Source: Staphylococcus cornubiensis (GTDB lineage Bacteria > Bacillota > Bacilli > Staphylococcales > Staphylococcaceae). Taken from it: DNA of 64,000 nucleotides. Where the stretch lies: positions 186,001 to 250,000 of the forward strand of contig NZ_FXUZ01000001.1 in NCBI RefSeq assembly GCF_900183575.1, read 5' to 3'. Positions 27,462 through 39,418 of the stretch are shown here, in pieces. Numbering within the stretch: position 1 is the first letter of the stretch; the number at the start of each line of letters is the position of its first letter. Made by a program: the position numbers and the translations under genes. The notes beneath the pieces were generated by a model. That model was not told the DNA's origin. It did no database searches and worked only from the letters and a program-made list of their open reading frames with translations.

Positions 27462-27746
27462 ATGCTAAAATTAAACTTACAATTTTTCGCATCGAAAAAA
27501 GGGGTAAGTTCTACTAAGAACGGTCGTGACTCTGAATCTAAACGTTTAGGTGCTAAGCGTGCTGACGGTCAATTCGTTACTGGTGGTTCTATCTTATTCC
27601 GTCAACGTGGAACTAAGATTTACCCAGGTGAAAACGTAGGTCGTGGTGGCGATGATACATTATTCGCTAAAATCGACGGCGTTGTTAAATTCGAACGTAA
27701 AGGTCGAGACAAAAAACAAGTTTCTGTATATGCAGTTGCTGAATAA
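27462..27746 (+). CDS. rpmA: 50S ribosomal protein L27 with cleavable N-terminal extension
   Basis: The 94-residue precursor starts [17 protein letters not shown]. The LNLQFF stretch followed by ASKKG is the Firmicute-type extension removed by Prp between F9 and A10. The mature N-terminus then reaches the peptidyl transferase centre. The rest is canonical L27 ([20 protein letters not shown]). Last gene of the operon, followed by a clean terminator. Confidence 0.98.
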   Translation: MLKLNLQFFASKKGVSSTKNGRDSESKRLGAKRADGQFVTGGSILFRQRGTKIYPGENVGRGGDDTLFAKIDGVVKFERKGRDKKQVSVYAVAE

Positions 27747-27760
27747 TTTGTCAATCTTTG

Positions 27761-27792
27761 ACACCAGAAGGTAACTTCTGGTGTTTATTTTT
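27761..27792 (+). terminator. Terminator of rplU-prp-rpmA
   Basis: ACACCAGAAG and CTTCTGGTGT form a perfect 10-bp stem with a GTAA tetraloop, followed by TTATTTTTT. Confidence 0.93.
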
Positions 27793-27875
27793 TATATTAA
27801 ACGAACAAAAAGTTATATAATATAACGTGATAGTCAAAACGTGATTAAAGAAAACAAAGTAAAAGAGGTGAAAAC

Positions 27876-29168
27876 ATGTTTGTCGATCAAGTGAAAATAT
27901 CATTGAAAGCTGGCGATGGTGGTAATGGTATTACTGCGTACCGTCGTGAGAAATATGTACCGTTTGGTGGTCCAGCTGGTGGTGATGGTGGACGTGGGGC
28001 TTCAGTCGTGTTTGAAGTAGATGAAGGCTTACGTACTTTAATGGATTTTAGATATCAACGTCATTTTAAAGCTAAAAAAGGTGAAAACGGTCAAAGTAGT
28101 AATATGCATGGTAAAAATGCTGAAGATCTTATTTTAAAAGTGCCACCGGGTACGATTGTTAAAGATGTTGAGACGGGACAAACGTTAGCTGATCTTGTTG
28201 AGCACGGTCAAAGTGCGGTTGTTGCTAAAGGGGGTCGTGGCGGTCGAGGAAATTCTCGTTTCGCAACACCTAAAAACCCAGCACCAGATTTTAGTGAAAA
28301 CGGTGAGCCGGGTGAAGAAATTGAAGTTACTTTAGAGCTTAAATTGTTGGCAGATGTCGGGTTAGTTGGTTTTCCAAGTGTTGGTAAATCTACTTTATTA
28401 TCCATTGTCTCTAAAGCAAAACCTAAAATTGGTGCGTATCATTTTACTACGATTCAACCGAACTTAGGTGTAGTAGAAACACGTGACCAACGTAGCTTCG
28501 TTATGGCTGATTTACCAGGTCTGATTGAAGGTGCTTCTGAAGGTGTCGGCTTAGGTCATCAATTTTTAAGACATGTAGAACGGACGAAAGTGATTGTGCA
28601 TGTCATTGATATGAGTGGTATGGAAGGGCGTGACCCGTATGAAGACTACCAAATCATCAATCACGAACTTAAGGCGTATGCACAACGTTTAGAAGACCGT
28701 CCACAAATCGTTGTAGCAAACAAAATGGATATGCCTGACGCTGAGGCACAGCTTGAGTTATTTAAAGAGCAACTTGGAGATGAAACTGTTACAATTGTAC
28801 CGATTTCATCTTATACGCGAGAAAATATCGATCAATTGTTATATGAAATTGCAAACACACTTGAAGAAGTGAAAGATGTCGATTTCTCTGCACAAGAGGA
28901 ACAAGTTGGTGTGAATCGTGTACTTTATAAACATACGCCATCACAAGATAAGTTTACGATTACGCGTGACGATGACGGTGCCTATGTCGTAAGTGGCAAT
29001 GCGATTGAACGTATGTTTAAGATGACTGACTTTAACAGCGAACCTGCTATTCGTCGTTTTGCGAGACAAATGCGCTCAATGGGTATTGATGATGCATTGA
29101 GAGAACGTGGCGCTGAAAATGGAGATATTGTACGTATTCTTGGTGGAGAATTTGAATTTGTCGAATAA
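27876..29168 (+). CDS. obg: GTPase Obg/CgtA
   Basis: Essential ribosome- and stress-associated GTPase, 430 residues. The glycine-rich Obg fold (residues 1-158, many GG pairs such as [11 protein letters not shown]) is followed by the G domain with GFPSVGKS at 165-172, DLPGLIEG and NKMD. A C-terminal OCT domain (ending GGEFEFVE) completes it. A TATAAT at 27816-27821 may be its -10. The ribosome binding site is AGAGGTG. The gene starts a run through the ACT-domain gene to ruvAB and queA-tgt-yajC with short gaps. Confidence 0.97.
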   Translation: MFVDQVKISLKAGDGGNGITAYRREKYVPFGGPAGGDGGRGASVVFEVDEGLRTLMDFRYQRHFKAKKGENGQSSNMHGKNAEDLILKVPPGTIVKDVETGQTLADLVEHGQSAVVAKGGRGGRGNSRFATPKNPAPDFSENGEPGEEIEVTLELKLLADVGLVGFPSVGKSTLLSIVSKAKPKIGAYHFTTIQPNLGVVETRDQRSFVMADLPGLIEGASEGVGLGHQFLRHVERTKVIVHVIDMSGMEGRDPYEDYQIINHELKAYAQRLEDRPQIVVANKMDMPDAEAQLELFKEQLGDETVTIVPISSYTRENIDQLLYEIANTLEEVKDVDFSAQEEQVGVNRVLYKHTPSQDKFTITRDDDGAYVVSGNAIERMFKMTDFNSEPAIRRFARQMRSMGIDDALRERGAENGDIVRILGGEFEFVE

Positions 29169-29195
29169 TATTGAGAGTGGAGGTTCTGAAGAGGT

Positions 29196-29639
29196 ATGAA
29201 ACATCAATTTTATATTATTCGTGAAGATGTGTTGCCCTATGTTGTTAAGCGTGTCCTAGAAGTGAAGGCATCATTGAAAGAAGATCAATCATTAACAATT
29301 CAAGAAGCTGTAGATATGCATGATTGTTCGCGTAGTGCGTTTTACAAATATAGGGACACGATATTTCCGCTAGAAGATGTTCAGCAACAGACCGAAGTTT
29401 TTACGATTATTTTATTTGTGACAGATAAAGTTGGTATTTTAGCACAAATACTTGAGAAACTATCTGAATTAAACCTTTCTGTATTGACGATTCATCAAAG
29501 TGTTCCCACTGACCAAAAAGCATCGATTACATTATCATTAGATGGTCGAAACGCCAAGTGGGGACCTTATCAAATCATTAATGAACTACGCCAAATGGAA
29601 AATGTATATAACGTAGACATTATTGGAATGAACATGTAA
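29196..29639 (+). CDS. ACT domain-containing protein (UPF0735 / PheB-like)
   Basis: A 147-residue protein with an N-terminal helix-turn-helix-like part (IQEAVDMHDCSRSAFYKYRD) and a C-terminal ACT domain (FTIILFVTDKVGILAQILEKLSE) of the kind that binds amino acids. This is the UPF0735 family, called PheB in Bacillus, where it follows obg as it does here. The function is not established; the architecture suggests an amino-acid-responsive regulator. The start ATG follows GGAGGTTCTGAAGAGGT. Confidence 0.9.
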   Translation: MKHQFYIIREDVLPYVVKRVLEVKASLKEDQSLTIQEAVDMHDCSRSAFYKYRDTIFPLEDVQQQTEVFTIILFVTDKVGILAQILEKLSELNLSVLTIHQSVPTDQKASITLSLDGRNAKWGPYQIINELRQMENVYNVDIIGMNM

Positions 29640-29652
29640 GGAGCGCTATTGA

Positions 29653-30252
29653 ATGTATGCATATATTTCTGGAAAATTAACAGCACTGCATCCAACCCAT
29701 ATCGTCGTTGAAACAACATCTGGTATCGGATATGAAATTCAAACACCGAACTCATATCGTTTTCAAAAGCATTTAGATCATCCGGTAAAAGTGTACACAT
29801 CCCTGATTGTACGTGAGGATGCTCAATTGTTATATGGGTTTATCGACCAAGAAGAAAAGGATATGTTTTTAAGTTTAATCAAAGTGACAGGCATAGGACC
29901 AAAGTCAGCGTTAGCTATTTTAGCAGCAAGTACACCTAATGAAGTGAAACGTGCTATTGAAAATGAAAATGATGCATATTTAACGCAATTTCCAGGTATT
30001 GGTAAGAAGACTGCACGCCAAATTGTGTTAGATCTTAAAGGTAAAGTTGTCGTTACTGAAGAAGTGAGCGAAGGGTTGTTAGATTTAACGCCAGAGCATG
30101 ATGCGCATGCAGTACAAGAAGCTTTACTTGCATTAGAAGCATTAGGTTACTCAAAACGTGAGTTGAAGAAAGTAGAAAAAGCGATGCAACAGCAAGCGTT
30201 TAATGATGTTGATGAAGCTGTTAAATTTGGATTAAAACAATTGATTTCATAA
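29653..30252 (+). CDS. ruvA: Holliday junction DNA helicase subunit RuvA
   Basis: Tetrameric Holliday-junction binding subunit, 199 residues. An N-terminal OB fold ([20 protein letters not shown]), a helix-hairpin-helix centre ([13 protein letters not shown] and [19 protein letters not shown]) and the C-terminal RuvB-contacting domain are all present. It lies 13 bases from both neighbours and forms an operon with ruvB. Confidence 0.97.
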   Translation: MYAYISGKLTALHPTHIVVETTSGIGYEIQTPNSYRFQKHLDHPVKVYTSLIVREDAQLLYGFIDQEEKDMFLSLIKVTGIGPKSALAILAASTPNEVKRAIENENDAYLTQFPGIGKKTARQIVLDLKGKVVVTEEVSEGLLDLTPEHDAHAVQEALLALEALGYSKRELKKVEKAMQQQAFNDVDEAVKFGLKQLIS

Positions 30253-30265
30253 AGGGGTGATGTAA

Positions 30266-31264
30266 ATGGATCAAGACCGAATGATGGATGGACATGAGCA
30301 AGTAGATGAACACACATTTGAATTGTCATTACGACCTGAGCGTTTAAGACAATACATAGGTCAATCTGCAATTAAGTCAAACCTTGATGTTTTTATACAG
30401 GCCGCTAAAATTCGTGAGGAACCATTAGATCACGTCTTACTTTTTGGTCCACCGGGATTAGGTAAAACGACTTTATCTCATATTATTGCAAATGAGATGG
30501 ACGTTAATTTACGTACAGTATCAGGTCCGTCGATTGAGCGACCGGGTGATTTAGCAGCGATATTAACAGGCCTGCAACCCGGCGACGTACTATTTATTGA
30601 TGAAATTCACCGATTAAGTAGTGTCGTAGAAGAGGTGCTTTACCCAGCGATGGAAGACTTCTTTTTAGATATCATCGTAGGTAAAGGTGACGAAGCAAGA
30701 AGTATTCGTATTGATTTACCTCCTTTTACACTAGTGGGTGCAACGACGCGTGCAGGGAGTTTAACGAGTCCATTACGAGATCGCTTCGGCGTGCATTTAA
30801 GGCTTGAGTATTATACTGAAGAAGAATTAACGCAAATTATTATACGAACAGCAGAAGTATTAGGCACAGCCATTGATGAAGAAAGCGCCTTAGAAATTGC
30901 GAAAAGAAGTCGTGGGACACCACGGATTGCCAATCGTCTGCTGAAACGTATTCGAGATTTCCAGCAAGTCAAACAAGACGATATGATTTATATTGAGACA
31001 ACAAAGCATGCATTGAAACTACTTCAAGTGGACGATGAAGGGTTGGATTATATCGATCACAAAATGATGGCTTGTATTATTGAACAATATCGTGGCGGCC
31101 CAGTGGGATTAGATACGATTGCTGTTTCAATAGGTGAGGAACGTGTAACGATTGAAGATGTTTATGAACCGTTTCTCATACAAAAAGGATTTTTAGAGCG
31201 TACCCCTCGAGGTCGAAAAGCGACACCTTATGCATACGAACACTTTAAATATACGAGCCAATAA
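30266..31264 (+). CDS. ruvB: Holliday junction branch migration ATPase RuvB
   Basis: AAA+ motor of branch migration, 332 residues. Walker A is GPPGLGKT at 61-68, Walker B is LFIDEIHRL with the core IDEI at 111-114, the GATTRAG sensor follows, and a winged-helix C-terminal domain carries [15 protein letters not shown]. It is normal for the family. The ATG follows AGGGGTGATG and comes 13 bases after ruvA. Confidence 0.98.
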   Translation: MDQDRMMDGHEQVDEHTFELSLRPERLRQYIGQSAIKSNLDVFIQAAKIREEPLDHVLLFGPPGLGKTTLSHIIANEMDVNLRTVSGPSIERPGDLAAILTGLQPGDVLFIDEIHRLSSVVEEVLYPAMEDFFLDIIVGKGDEARSIRIDLPPFTLVGATTRAGSLTSPLRDRFGVHLRLEYYTEEELTQIIIRTAEVLGTAIDEESALEIAKRSRGTPRIANRLLKRIRDFQQVKQDDMIYIETTKHALKLLQVDDEGLDYIDHKMMACIIEQYRGGPVGLDTIAVSIGEERVTIEDVYEPFLIQKGFLERTPRGRKATPYAYEHFKYTSQ

Positions 31265-31281
31265 GTGAAGGAGTCATTATT

Positions 31282-32307
31282 TTGAACATAGAAGAATTTG
31301 ATTATGAATTACCAGAATCACTCATCGCCCAGACCCCTCTTAAACAGCGTGATCAAAGTCGTTTATTGTATTTGAATCGCGAGACTGGGGAGACTGAGGA
31401 TTTACATTTCAAGGATATTACGCGTTTTTTCAAACCTGGAGATACGTTGGTACTCAATGATACACGTGTGATGCCAGCGCGTTTATTTGGTATTAAAGAA
31501 GAAACAAATGCTAAAGTAGAAATGTTAATGTTGACGCAAATTGAAGGTGATGATTGGGAGGTCCTTTTAAAACCGGCGAAACGTATCAAGCTTGGACAAA
31601 CGCTGAGTTTTGGGGAAGGTAAAATTAAAGCGACTTGTATTAAAGAACTGGATCAAGGCGGACGTGTGATGCGTTTAAGTTATGAAGGGATTTTACAAGA
31701 GCGCTTAGACGAACTTGGTGAAATGCCATTGCCTCCATATATTAAGGAGCGTTTGGATGAAAAGGAACGCTATCAAACAGTTTATGCTAAAGCAGCAGGT
31801 TCAGCAGCCGCACCGACAGCTGGACTACACTTTACAGATGAACTATTAGAAGACATTCAGAAGCAAGGCGTTCAAATTGCATTTGTGACATTACATGTCG
31901 GTTTAGGAACGTTTAGACCTGTCAGCGTTGATCATATTGATGACCACGAAATGCATAGTGAATATTACCAAATGTCACAAGAAACTGCCGACATTTTAAA
32001 TGAAACGAAAGCAGCAGGGCATCGCATTATTTCTGTTGGAACGACTTCGACACGTACACTTGAGACAATTCGGACACAATTTGACACTTTCAAAGCGACA
32101 AGTGGTTGGACAGATATTTTTATTTATCCTGGCTTTGAATTTAAAGCGATAGACGGTTTGATTACGAACTTCCATTTACCGAAATCGACATTAGTTATGC
32201 TTGTTTCGGCGTTTAGTTCACGTCAATTTGTGTTATCAGCTTATCGCCATGCTGTTGCAGAAAAGTATCGCTTTTTTAGCTTTGGTGACGCGATGATTAT
32301 CATTTAG
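31282..32307 (+). CDS. queA: S-adenosylmethionine:tRNA ribosyltransferase-isomerase
   Basis: Adds the epoxycyclopentane precursor to preQ1 in the wobble position of GUN-anticodon tRNAs (queuosine pathway), 341 residues. Family signatures include [15 protein letters not shown] at the start, [11 protein letters not shown], and [13 protein letters not shown] near residue 172. The start is TTG at 31282, supported by ribosome binding site AAGGAG at 31267-31272 and by alignment of the N-terminus [11 protein letters not shown]. tgt follows 17 bases later. Confidence 0.97.
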   Translation: MNIEEFDYELPESLIAQTPLKQRDQSRLLYLNRETGETEDLHFKDITRFFKPGDTLVLNDTRVMPARLFGIKEETNAKVEMLMLTQIEGDDWEVLLKPAKRIKLGQTLSFGEGKIKATCIKELDQGGRVMRLSYEGILQERLDELGEMPLPPYIKERLDEKERYQTVYAKAAGSAAAPTAGLHFTDELLEDIQKQGVQIAFVTLHVGLGTFRPVSVDHIDDHEMHSEYYQMSQETADILNETKAAGHRIISVGTTSTRTLETIRTQFDTFKATSGWTDIFIYPGFEFKAIDGLITNFHLPKSTLVMLVSAFSSRQFVLSAYRHAVAEKYRFFSFGDAMIII

Positions 32308-32312
32308 TTTGA

Positions 32313-33464
<1,152 letters not shown>

Positions 33465-33480
33465 ATAGGAGTTATGTTTT

Positions 33481-33744
33481 ATGTCATCACTTTTTAGTTT
33501 ATTACCATTAATATTACTTTTCGTAGTAATGTGGTTCTTTATGATTCGTCCACAACAAAAACGTGCGAAAGAACATCGTCAAATGGTAGAACAATTACAA
33601 GCTGGTCAACGTGTAACAACAATCGGCGGCATCAAAGGGACAGTTCGTGCAGTAGATGAAACTTCTGCCGTTATTACTGTAAACGGTAAAGGTACAGAAT
33701 TGACTTTTGAAAAACAAGCCATTAAGCAAGTTGACCCTTCATAA
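33481..33744 (+). CDS. yajC: SecYEG-associated protein YajC
   Basis: An 87-residue protein with one N-terminal membrane helix (LFSLLPLILLFVVMWFFMIRPQ) and a cytoplasmic domain containing the GQRVTTIGGIKG motif. YajC is an accessory of SecDF, and secDF lies just downstream, although a terminator separates them. It is placed right after tgt, as in E. coli. Confidence 0.97.
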   Translation: MSSLFSLLPLILLFVVMWFFMIRPQQKRAKEHRQMVEQLQAGQRVTTIGGIKGTVRAVDETSAVITVNGKGTELTFEKQAIKQVDPS

Positions 33745-33767
33745 CGATTGATTGTATCCGTAAGTTT

Positions 33768-33816
33768 GCATACAATAAAGGACATGGCTTAACACCATGT
33801 CTTTTTTATTGTATGC
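33768..33816 (+). terminator. Terminator of the queA-tgt-yajC transcript
   Basis: GCATACAATAAAGGACATGG and its near-complement CCATGTC-TTTTTTATTGTATGC form a long stem. The inner GGACATGG/CCATGTC hairpin followed by TTTTTT is a standard terminator. The outer arms could add a reverse-direction function. Confidence 0.88.
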
Positions 33817-33885
33817 TCAAAATGACTTGCACTAAACGGAGTGATTCAAGTATGCTTGTGACATAAGATTAAATGAGGTGTTCAT

Positions 33886-36165
33886 GTGAAAAAAGTAAGT
33901 AGATTGATTACCTTTTTACTGCTTGTTGTACTCTTGTTTGCGGGTATGGGTGCGACATATAAAAGTGTAATCAAAAATGTTAACTTAGGGCTTGACCTTC
34001 AAGGTGGATTTGAAGTATTGTACCAAGTTAATCCACTTGAAGATGGAGACAAAATTGATAACACCGCAGTACAATCGACAGCCAAAACGTTAGAACGTCG
34101 TGTCAATGTACTCGGGGTATCAGAACCTAAAATTCAAGTTGAAGATCAGAATCGTATCCGCGTTCAACTTGCAGGGGTACAAGACCAAAACCAAGCACGT
34201 AAAATTTTGTCATCTCAAGCGAACTTAACGATTCGTGATGCCGACGATAAAGTTTTATTAACGGGTAAAGATCTTGTACAAGGTTCAGCTAAGCAAGAGT
34301 TTAAACAAAACACAAATCAACCCGCTGTCACTTTCAAATTAAAAGATAGTGACAAGTTTAAAAAAGTAACAGAAGAAATTTCTAAAAAACAAGAAAATGT
34401 TATGGTCGTTTGGTTAGATTTCGAAAAAGGCGACAGTTATGAAAAAGAAAAAACAAAAGAAGATCCTAAATTTATTTCTGCCGCTTCTGTAAACCAACCG
34501 ATTAACTCGACTAATGTTGAAATTTCTGGTGGTTTCCAAGGTGATGAAGGGATTTCTGAAGCGAAACAAATTGCTGACTTATTAAATTCAGGGTCATTAC
34601 CTGTAGAATTAAAAGAGATTTATTCAACATCAGTAGGTGCGCAATTTGGTCAAGATGCATTAGATAAAACGATTAATGCATCAATGATTGGTGTCGGCAT
34701 TATCTTCTTATTCATGCTATTATTCTACCGTTTACCTGGTTTTGTGGCGGTTATTACGTTAACGACGTACATATACTTAACAATGGTTGCATTTAACTTT
34801 ATTTCTGGTGTGCTCACATTGCCAGGTTTAGCCGCATTGGTACTCGGTGTCGGTATGGCCGTCGATGCAAACATTATTATGTACGAACGTATCAAAGATG
34901 AAATACGCATCGGACGAACGTTAAAGCAAGCTTATAAAAAAGCGAATAAGAGTTCGTTTATTACGATTCTCGATGCCAACTTAACAACTGTGTTAGCCGC
35001 TGCTGTATTGTTCTTCTTTGGTGAAAGTTCGGTCAAAGGGTTTGCAACGATGTTATTACTTGCGATCCTCATGAGTTTCGTTACAGCCGTTTTCTTAACA
35101 CGTATTTTATTATCATTAGTCGTGCATTCAAACGTCTTCAAGAAAAAGTTATGGTGGTTTGGTGTTAAACGACAACAAATTCATGATATTAACGAAGGTC
35201 TGGATGTACATGATTTAAGTACACCATATGATAAAGCAAACTTCATGAAGTGGGCGAAACCATTATTTGCATTGAGTGGCGTTGTCATTTTAGCAGGTGT
35301 CATTATTCTCGCTATTTTCAAATTGAATTTAGGGATTGATTTTACTTCAGGGACACGTGTTGACTTACAAAGCAATCAAAAATTAACACAAGCCCAAGTT
35401 GAAAAAACAATGGAGTCAATTGACCTTAAACCAAATCAATTGTCTATTGGTGGTACAAACAATGAAAATGCATCAATGCAATTTAAGCGTGATTTAAATA
35501 AAGATGAAGTGGCAAAAGTGACAAACACGTTAAAAGATCAATATGGTAAAGAGCCATCTGTCAATACTGTATCGCCAGTCATCGGTCAAGAATTAGCGAA
35601 AAATGCGATGTTAGCAGTGCTGATTGCATCAATCGGTATGATCATTTATATTTCTTTACGATTCGAATGGCGTATGGGTATTGCTTCTATCATTTCACTC
35701 TTACATGACGCATTTATGATTATTGCGGTATTTAGTTTGTTCCGATTAGAAGTTGATATTACGTTTATTGCTGCAGTGCTGACGATTATCGGTTATTCAA
35801 TCAATGATACAATTGTAACGTTTGACCGGGTACGTGAGATGCTATCAAAAATTAAGGTCATTACGAAAGAGGAACAAATTGACTATATTGTTAATAGTTC
35901 GATTCGCCAAACATTAACGCGTTCGATCAATACAGTGCTTACAGTTGTGATTGTTGTTGTTGCGTTGCTCATTTTGGGCGCATCAAGTATATTCAACTTC
36001 TCACTCGCGCTTCTTATCGGTCTTGTATCGGGTGTTTATTCATCCATTATTATTGCCGTACCGTTATGGGGCATGTTGAAAAAACGAGAATTACGTAAAT
36101 CACCACATCACAAACTTGTGGTGTACAAACGTAAACGTACAAACGAAGAAAAAGTATTAGTTTAA
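33886..36165 (+). CDS. secDF: Fused protein translocase subunit SecDF
   Basis: Proton-driven accessory of Sec export in which SecD and SecF are fused in one chain (759 residues), as is usual in staphylococci and Bacillus. The SecD half has the N-terminal helix, the NLGLDLQGG signature (about residue 35) and a large extracytoplasmic domain before helices with GVGMAVDANIIMYERIKDE. The SecF half begins near residue 455 with LGIDFTSGTR and TIIGYSINDTIVTFDRVRE. Both halves have six helices. The start is GTG at 33886 after GAGGTGTTC. A terminator follows. Confidence 0.97.
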   Translation: MKKVSRLITFLLLVVLLFAGMGATYKSVIKNVNLGLDLQGGFEVLYQVNPLEDGDKIDNTAVQSTAKTLERRVNVLGVSEPKIQVEDQNRIRVQLAGVQDQNQARKILSSQANLTIRDADDKVLLTGKDLVQGSAKQEFKQNTNQPAVTFKLKDSDKFKKVTEEISKKQENVMVVWLDFEKGDSYEKEKTKEDPKFISAASVNQPINSTNVEISGGFQGDEGISEAKQIADLLNSGSLPVELKEIYSTSVGAQFGQDALDKTINASMIGVGIIFLFMLLFYRLPGFVAVITLTTYIYLTMVAFNFISGVLTLPGLAALVLGVGMAVDANIIMYERIKDEIRIGRTLKQAYKKANKSSFITILDANLTTVLAAAVLFFFGESSVKGFATMLLLAILMSFVTAVFLTRILLSLVVHSNVFKKKLWWFGVKRQQIHDINEGLDVHDLSTPYDKANFMKWAKPLFALSGVVILAGVIILAIFKLNLGIDFTSGTRVDLQSNQKLTQAQVEKTMESIDLKPNQLSIGGTNNENASMQFKRDLNKDEVAKVTNTLKDQYGKEPSVNTVSPVIGQELAKNAMLAVLIASIGMIIYISLRFEWRMGIASIISLLHDAFMIIAVFSLFRLEVDITFIAAVLTIIGYSINDTIVTFDRVREMLSKIKVITKEEQIDYIVNSSIRQTLTRSINTVLTVVIVVVALLILGASSIFNFSLALLIGLVSGVYSSIIIAVPLWGMLKKRELRKSPHHKLVVYKRKRTNEEKVLV

Positions 36166-36188
36166 TTCAATTGATATACTGTTAAAAC

Positions 36189-36236
36189 GAGAGGCTAGGA
36201 CCTACTGAAATGTCTTAGTCTCTCATTCTTTTTATT
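36189..36236 (+). terminator. Terminator of secDF
   Basis: GAGAGGCTAGGAC pairs with GTCTTAGTCTCTC, followed by ATTCTTTTTATTT. Confidence 0.82.
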
Positions 36237-36285
36237 TAAGTGAATTTTCGATATAATACTGTGTGGAGAAAGTGGCGGTGAAGAT

Positions 36286-38571
36286 ATGATAAATTCTAAA
36301 TTTCAATGGCAAACCGAAACAAATCGTCAATCAATGGACGAAACGTTGATCGAACAATATAAATTAACCCCTTTGATGCGCTATATTTTAGAGAGTAAAG
36401 GATACACTGATTCACAACAACTCGCACAAATTTTAGCGTCATCTCATGAGAATATGCACGATCCTCGTTTGATGAGTGATATGGACAAAGCCGTCGAACG
36501 TATACATACAGCAATTCAAAATCAAGAAAAAATATTAGTGTATGGGGATTATGATGCAGATGGTGTGACCTCTACAACGATTATGGTAAAGACGCTTCAA
36601 CAATTAGGTGCTATAGTCGGATGGTATATTCCAAACCGTTTTACAGAAGGCTATGGACCGAGTGAACCGGCGTTTAAGAATGCGTATGATGAAGGTGTTT
36701 CACTCATTATTACAGTCGATAATGGGATTCAAGGTCATTCAGAAATCGATATGGTACAAAACTTAGGCGTCGATGTCATTGTTACCGATCATCATGAGAT
36801 TGGAGACACTTTACCACCAGCATATGCGATTATTCATCCGATGCACGCAGGTTTTGATTATCCGTTTCCTAGTTTGTGTGGTGCAGGTGTGTCACTTAAA
36901 TTAGCACAAAGTTTGCTTGATGAAGTCCCAGATATATTTTGGATTTATGCGATGATAGGAACCATTGCTGATCTAGTCTCATTAACAGATGAAAATCGTT
37001 TTATCGTTAAGCATGGACTGAGATTATTAAATGAAAATCCCCCTGCTGCTATAGCGGCTATACTCAATCAAGCGCAATTTAATGAGACTGTGACCGAGGA
37101 GACTATCGGCTTTATGATTGGACCAAGGTTAAATGCGGTCGGACGGTTAGATGATGCTTCACTTGCTGCAGAATTACTGATGACTGATGATGAAGATGAA
37201 GCACTCTTTTTAGCCGAGCAAGTCGAGCATTTTAACGTTGAGCGAAAAGAAATCGTGAAAACGATAGTAGACGAAGCGATGGTCATGGCGGAAACGGCAG
37301 TCCAAGCAGGAGAACATTTTTTAGTTCTAGCTAAAGAGGACTGGCATGAGGGTGTACTCGGTATTGTAGCTTCAAGAATTGTCGAAACTTACCATTTGCC
37401 GACAATGATATTAAATATTGATCATGAACAGCAACATGCGAAAGGCTCTTCAAGAAGTATTACACAAGTGTCCATGTTTGAAGCGTTATCCTCTCAACAA
37501 ACGTTAATTACTAAGTTTGGAGGTCACCATATGGCGGCTGGTTTAACTTTACCTATTGATCAAGTGTCCGCATTACGTGAAGGGTTAAACGATTGGATGA
37601 CGACGCATATTGATACGACGCAATTACAACCGATACAAAAAGTGGATGTCACTATAGACGTAGGTCATATAACGGTGGAACAAATTCAATCTATCGAGAG
37701 ATTACGACCGTTTGGTACAGACTTCAAGCGACCGATTATTCAAGTCAATGGTCTGACAGTACAACAGAGTAAAGGCATTGGTCAACAACAAGCCCATTTG
37801 AAGATGACGTTTGTTGAACAAAATTTACAAGCGCTATTTTGGAATCAAGGTGCATTGTCTAGTGAGCTCATGCCAAACCAACATATCGATGTAACGGGCG
37901 AACTACAAATCAATGAGTGGAATGGTAACCGTACACCTCAAATGATTTTAACTGACATGAAAAGTAATGAACGTCAAATACTAGATTATCGTAGTAAAAA
38001 TAAACGCTTGCCAATTTTTGAGGATGACCAAAAAGTTTGTTATTTAATTCATCCGAACCAAGATAAGTCGTCACCACATGAGTATTACTATGGAGAGCAT
38101 ATACCACAGCAATATGACAAGTGCGTCATGCGTGATTTACCATTAACGCTGGATGATATTAAGTTGTCTTGTCATTATTTAAATACATCTCAAATCTATT
38201 TAGTATTTCAGCATCAACGTTCAGTTTATTTTGAAGGTTTACCGCAACCTGCAGATTTCAAAAATTGTTATAAGGCGTTGTATCAAAAAGGACAAACCGA
38301 TTTACAAAAAGATGGGGTTGCATTAAGTCAATATATTAACGTTAAACCAATGATGCTTAAATTTATTTTAAAAGTTTTTCTTGACCTTGGAATCATTTCT
38401 CAAAAAGATGGTATAATCGAGATTGTGCAATCAACAGATAAACAACCGATTACCTCTAGCCGAGTTTATCAAGCACGTGTACAGCGGATTGAGGTAGAAA
38501 AACAGTTACTATATGATGAATTTGGCGCCATTAAGTCTTGGATAGAAAATGAATTGGCACGGAATGAATGA
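36286..38571 (+). CDS. recJ: Single-stranded-DNA exonuclease RecJ
   Basis: 5'-3' ssDNA exonuclease of recombination and mismatch repair. The DHH phosphoesterase motifs are DYDADG at 88-93, TVDNG, and DHH at 167-169. The DHHA1 motif SSRSI, with [11 protein letters not shown], comes in the second half. The 761 residues include the OB-fold domain ([14 protein letters not shown] onward) and a C-terminal extension typical of Firmicutes. Its TGA lies within the ribosome binding site region of apt, implying coupling. Confidence 0.97.
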   Translation: MINSKFQWQTETNRQSMDETLIEQYKLTPLMRYILESKGYTDSQQLAQILASSHENMHDPRLMSDMDKAVERIHTAIQNQEKILVYGDYDADGVTSTTIMVKTLQQLGAIVGWYIPNRFTEGYGPSEPAFKNAYDEGVSLIITVDNGIQGHSEIDMVQNLGVDVIVTDHHEIGDTLPPAYAIIHPMHAGFDYPFPSLCGAGVSLKLAQSLLDEVPDIFWIYAMIGTIADLVSLTDENRFIVKHGLRLLNENPPAAIAAILNQAQFNETVTEETIGFMIGPRLNAVGRLDDASLAAELLMTDDEDEALFLAEQVEHFNVERKEIVKTIVDEAMVMAETAVQAGEHFLVLAKEDWHEGVLGIVASRIVETYHLPTMILNIDHEQQHAKGSSRSITQVSMFEALSSQQTLITKFGGHHMAAGLTLPIDQVSALREGLNDWMTTHIDTTQLQPIQKVDVTIDVGHITVEQIQSIERLRPFGTDFKRPIIQVNGLTVQQSKGIGQQQAHLKMTFVEQNLQALFWNQGALSSELMPNQHIDVTGELQINEWNGNRTPQMILTDMKSNERQILDYRSKNKRLPIFEDDQKVCYLIHPNQDKSSPHEYYYGEHIPQQYDKCVMRDLPLTLDDIKLSCHYLNTSQIYLVFQHQRSVYFEGLPQPADFKNCYKALYQKGQTDLQKDGVALSQYINVKPMMLKFILKVFLDLGIISQKDGIIEIVQSTDKQPITSSRVYQARVQRIEVEKQLLYDEFGAIKSWIENELARNE

Positions 38572-38582
38572 GGAGGATTTTA

Positions 38583-39101
38583 ATGGACTTAAAACAATAT
38601 GTATCAGAAGTAAAAGATTGGCCAAAAGAAGGGGTTAATTTTAAAGATATCACAACAATTATGGATAATGGTGAAGCATACGGTTACGCGACAGATCAAA
38701 TCGTTAAGTTTGCAAAAGAGAAAAATGTGGATATCGTTGTTGGGCCAGAAGCGCGTGGCTTTATTATCGGATGTCCAGTGGCCTATGCGATGGGAATTGG
38801 TTTTGCACCAGTACGTAAAGAGGGCAAATTACCGCGTGAAGTGATTCGTTATGAATATGATTTAGAATATGGAAGCAATGTTTTAACGATGCATGCAGAT
38901 GCGATTAAACCTGGCCAACGTGTATTGATTACTGATGATTTATTAGCGACAGGTGGCACAATTGAAGCGGCGATAAATCTTGTTGAAAAACAGGGTGGTA
39001 TTGTAGCAGGTATTGCCTTTATTATTGAGCTTGCGTATTTAAATGGTATGGAAAAAATTAAAGATTATGACGTGATGTGCTTAATTAAGTATGAGGAATA
39101 A
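38583..39101 (+). CDS. apt: Adenine phosphoribosyltransferase
   Basis: Purine salvage enzyme converting adenine and PRPP to AMP, 172 residues. The PRPP-binding motif is [11 protein letters not shown] at 116-126, and GPEARGF at 54-60 is also typical. ATG 38583 follows AGGAGGAT. An in-frame start at 38568 would sit inside recJ before that site and is rejected. In S. aureus, rel follows apt directly; here about 2 kb with an MFS gene intervenes. Confidence 0.97.
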   Translation: MDLKQYVSEVKDWPKEGVNFKDITTIMDNGEAYGYATDQIVKFAKEKNVDIVVGPEARGFIIGCPVAYAMGIGFAPVRKEGKLPREVIRYEYDLEYGSNVLTMHADAIKPGQRVLITDDLLATGGTIEAAINLVEKQGGIVAGIAFIIELAYLNGMEKIKDYDVMCLIKYEE

Positions 39102-39126
39102 TCAGTTGTTATTTTGAAGTGATGAA

Positions 39127-39161
39127 ACAACTTCATGCAGTCATGTATGAGGTTGTTTTTT
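39127..39161 (+). terminator. Terminator of recJ-apt
   Basis: AACAACTTCAT (39127-39137) and ATGAGGTTGTT (39147-39157) form an 11-bp stem with one G-U pair, followed by TTTT. Confidence 0.87.
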
Positions 39162-39273
39162 ATTATGATTTCATTGCATAAATCGTGCAGTGTTTTCAAT
39201 CAATAAATCTGGATCCAATTGAATGATTGATGATAGTGATAACATAATGCCAACCTTAAAAGTTAAAAAGGAA

Positions 39274-39323
39274 TTGATATATGACAAAAATGATATATAA
39301 TTAAATTGTCAGAAATATCTGAC
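39274..39323 (+). promoter_or_regulatory. Promoter and palindrome upstream of the MFS gene
   Basis: TTGATA (39274-39279), 16-base spacer, TATAAT (39296-39301). The perfect inverted repeat GTCAGA-AATA-TCTGAC (39308-39323) covers the expected transcription start, a classical operator position. It may bind a local repressor, though no regulator gene is adjacent. It could also act as a 5' hairpin in the mRNA. Confidence 0.6.
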
Positions 39324-39341
39324 TTAAACAGAGGTACGTGT

Positions 39342-39392
39342 ATGGTTGTTGCACTCATGGGTACAAAGAAGGTGTTGGGCATAACAAAGTAG
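39342..39392 (+). CDS. Possible 16-residue leader peptide of the MFS gene
   Basis: Frame MVVALMGTKKVLGITK, then TAG, preceded by ribosome binding site GAGGT at 39331-39335. It ends 26 bases before the MFS start. Short leader peptides upstream of resistance or efflux genes can control them by ribosome stalling (erm, cat and some macrolide efflux genes). No leader of this exact sequence is known to me, and I could not confirm alternative mRNA structures. Confidence 0.35.
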   Translation: MVVALMGTKKVLGITK

Positions 39393-39418
39393 TTTACTGT
39401 GTAGGTTAAAGGGGATGA

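Noticed and set aside
39304..39318. CodY-box-like AATTGTCAGAAATAT near the MFS promoter
   Set aside because: It matches AATTTTCWGAAAATT with three mismatches, and its centre does not coincide with the stronger palindrome at 39308-39323; too weak to annotate.
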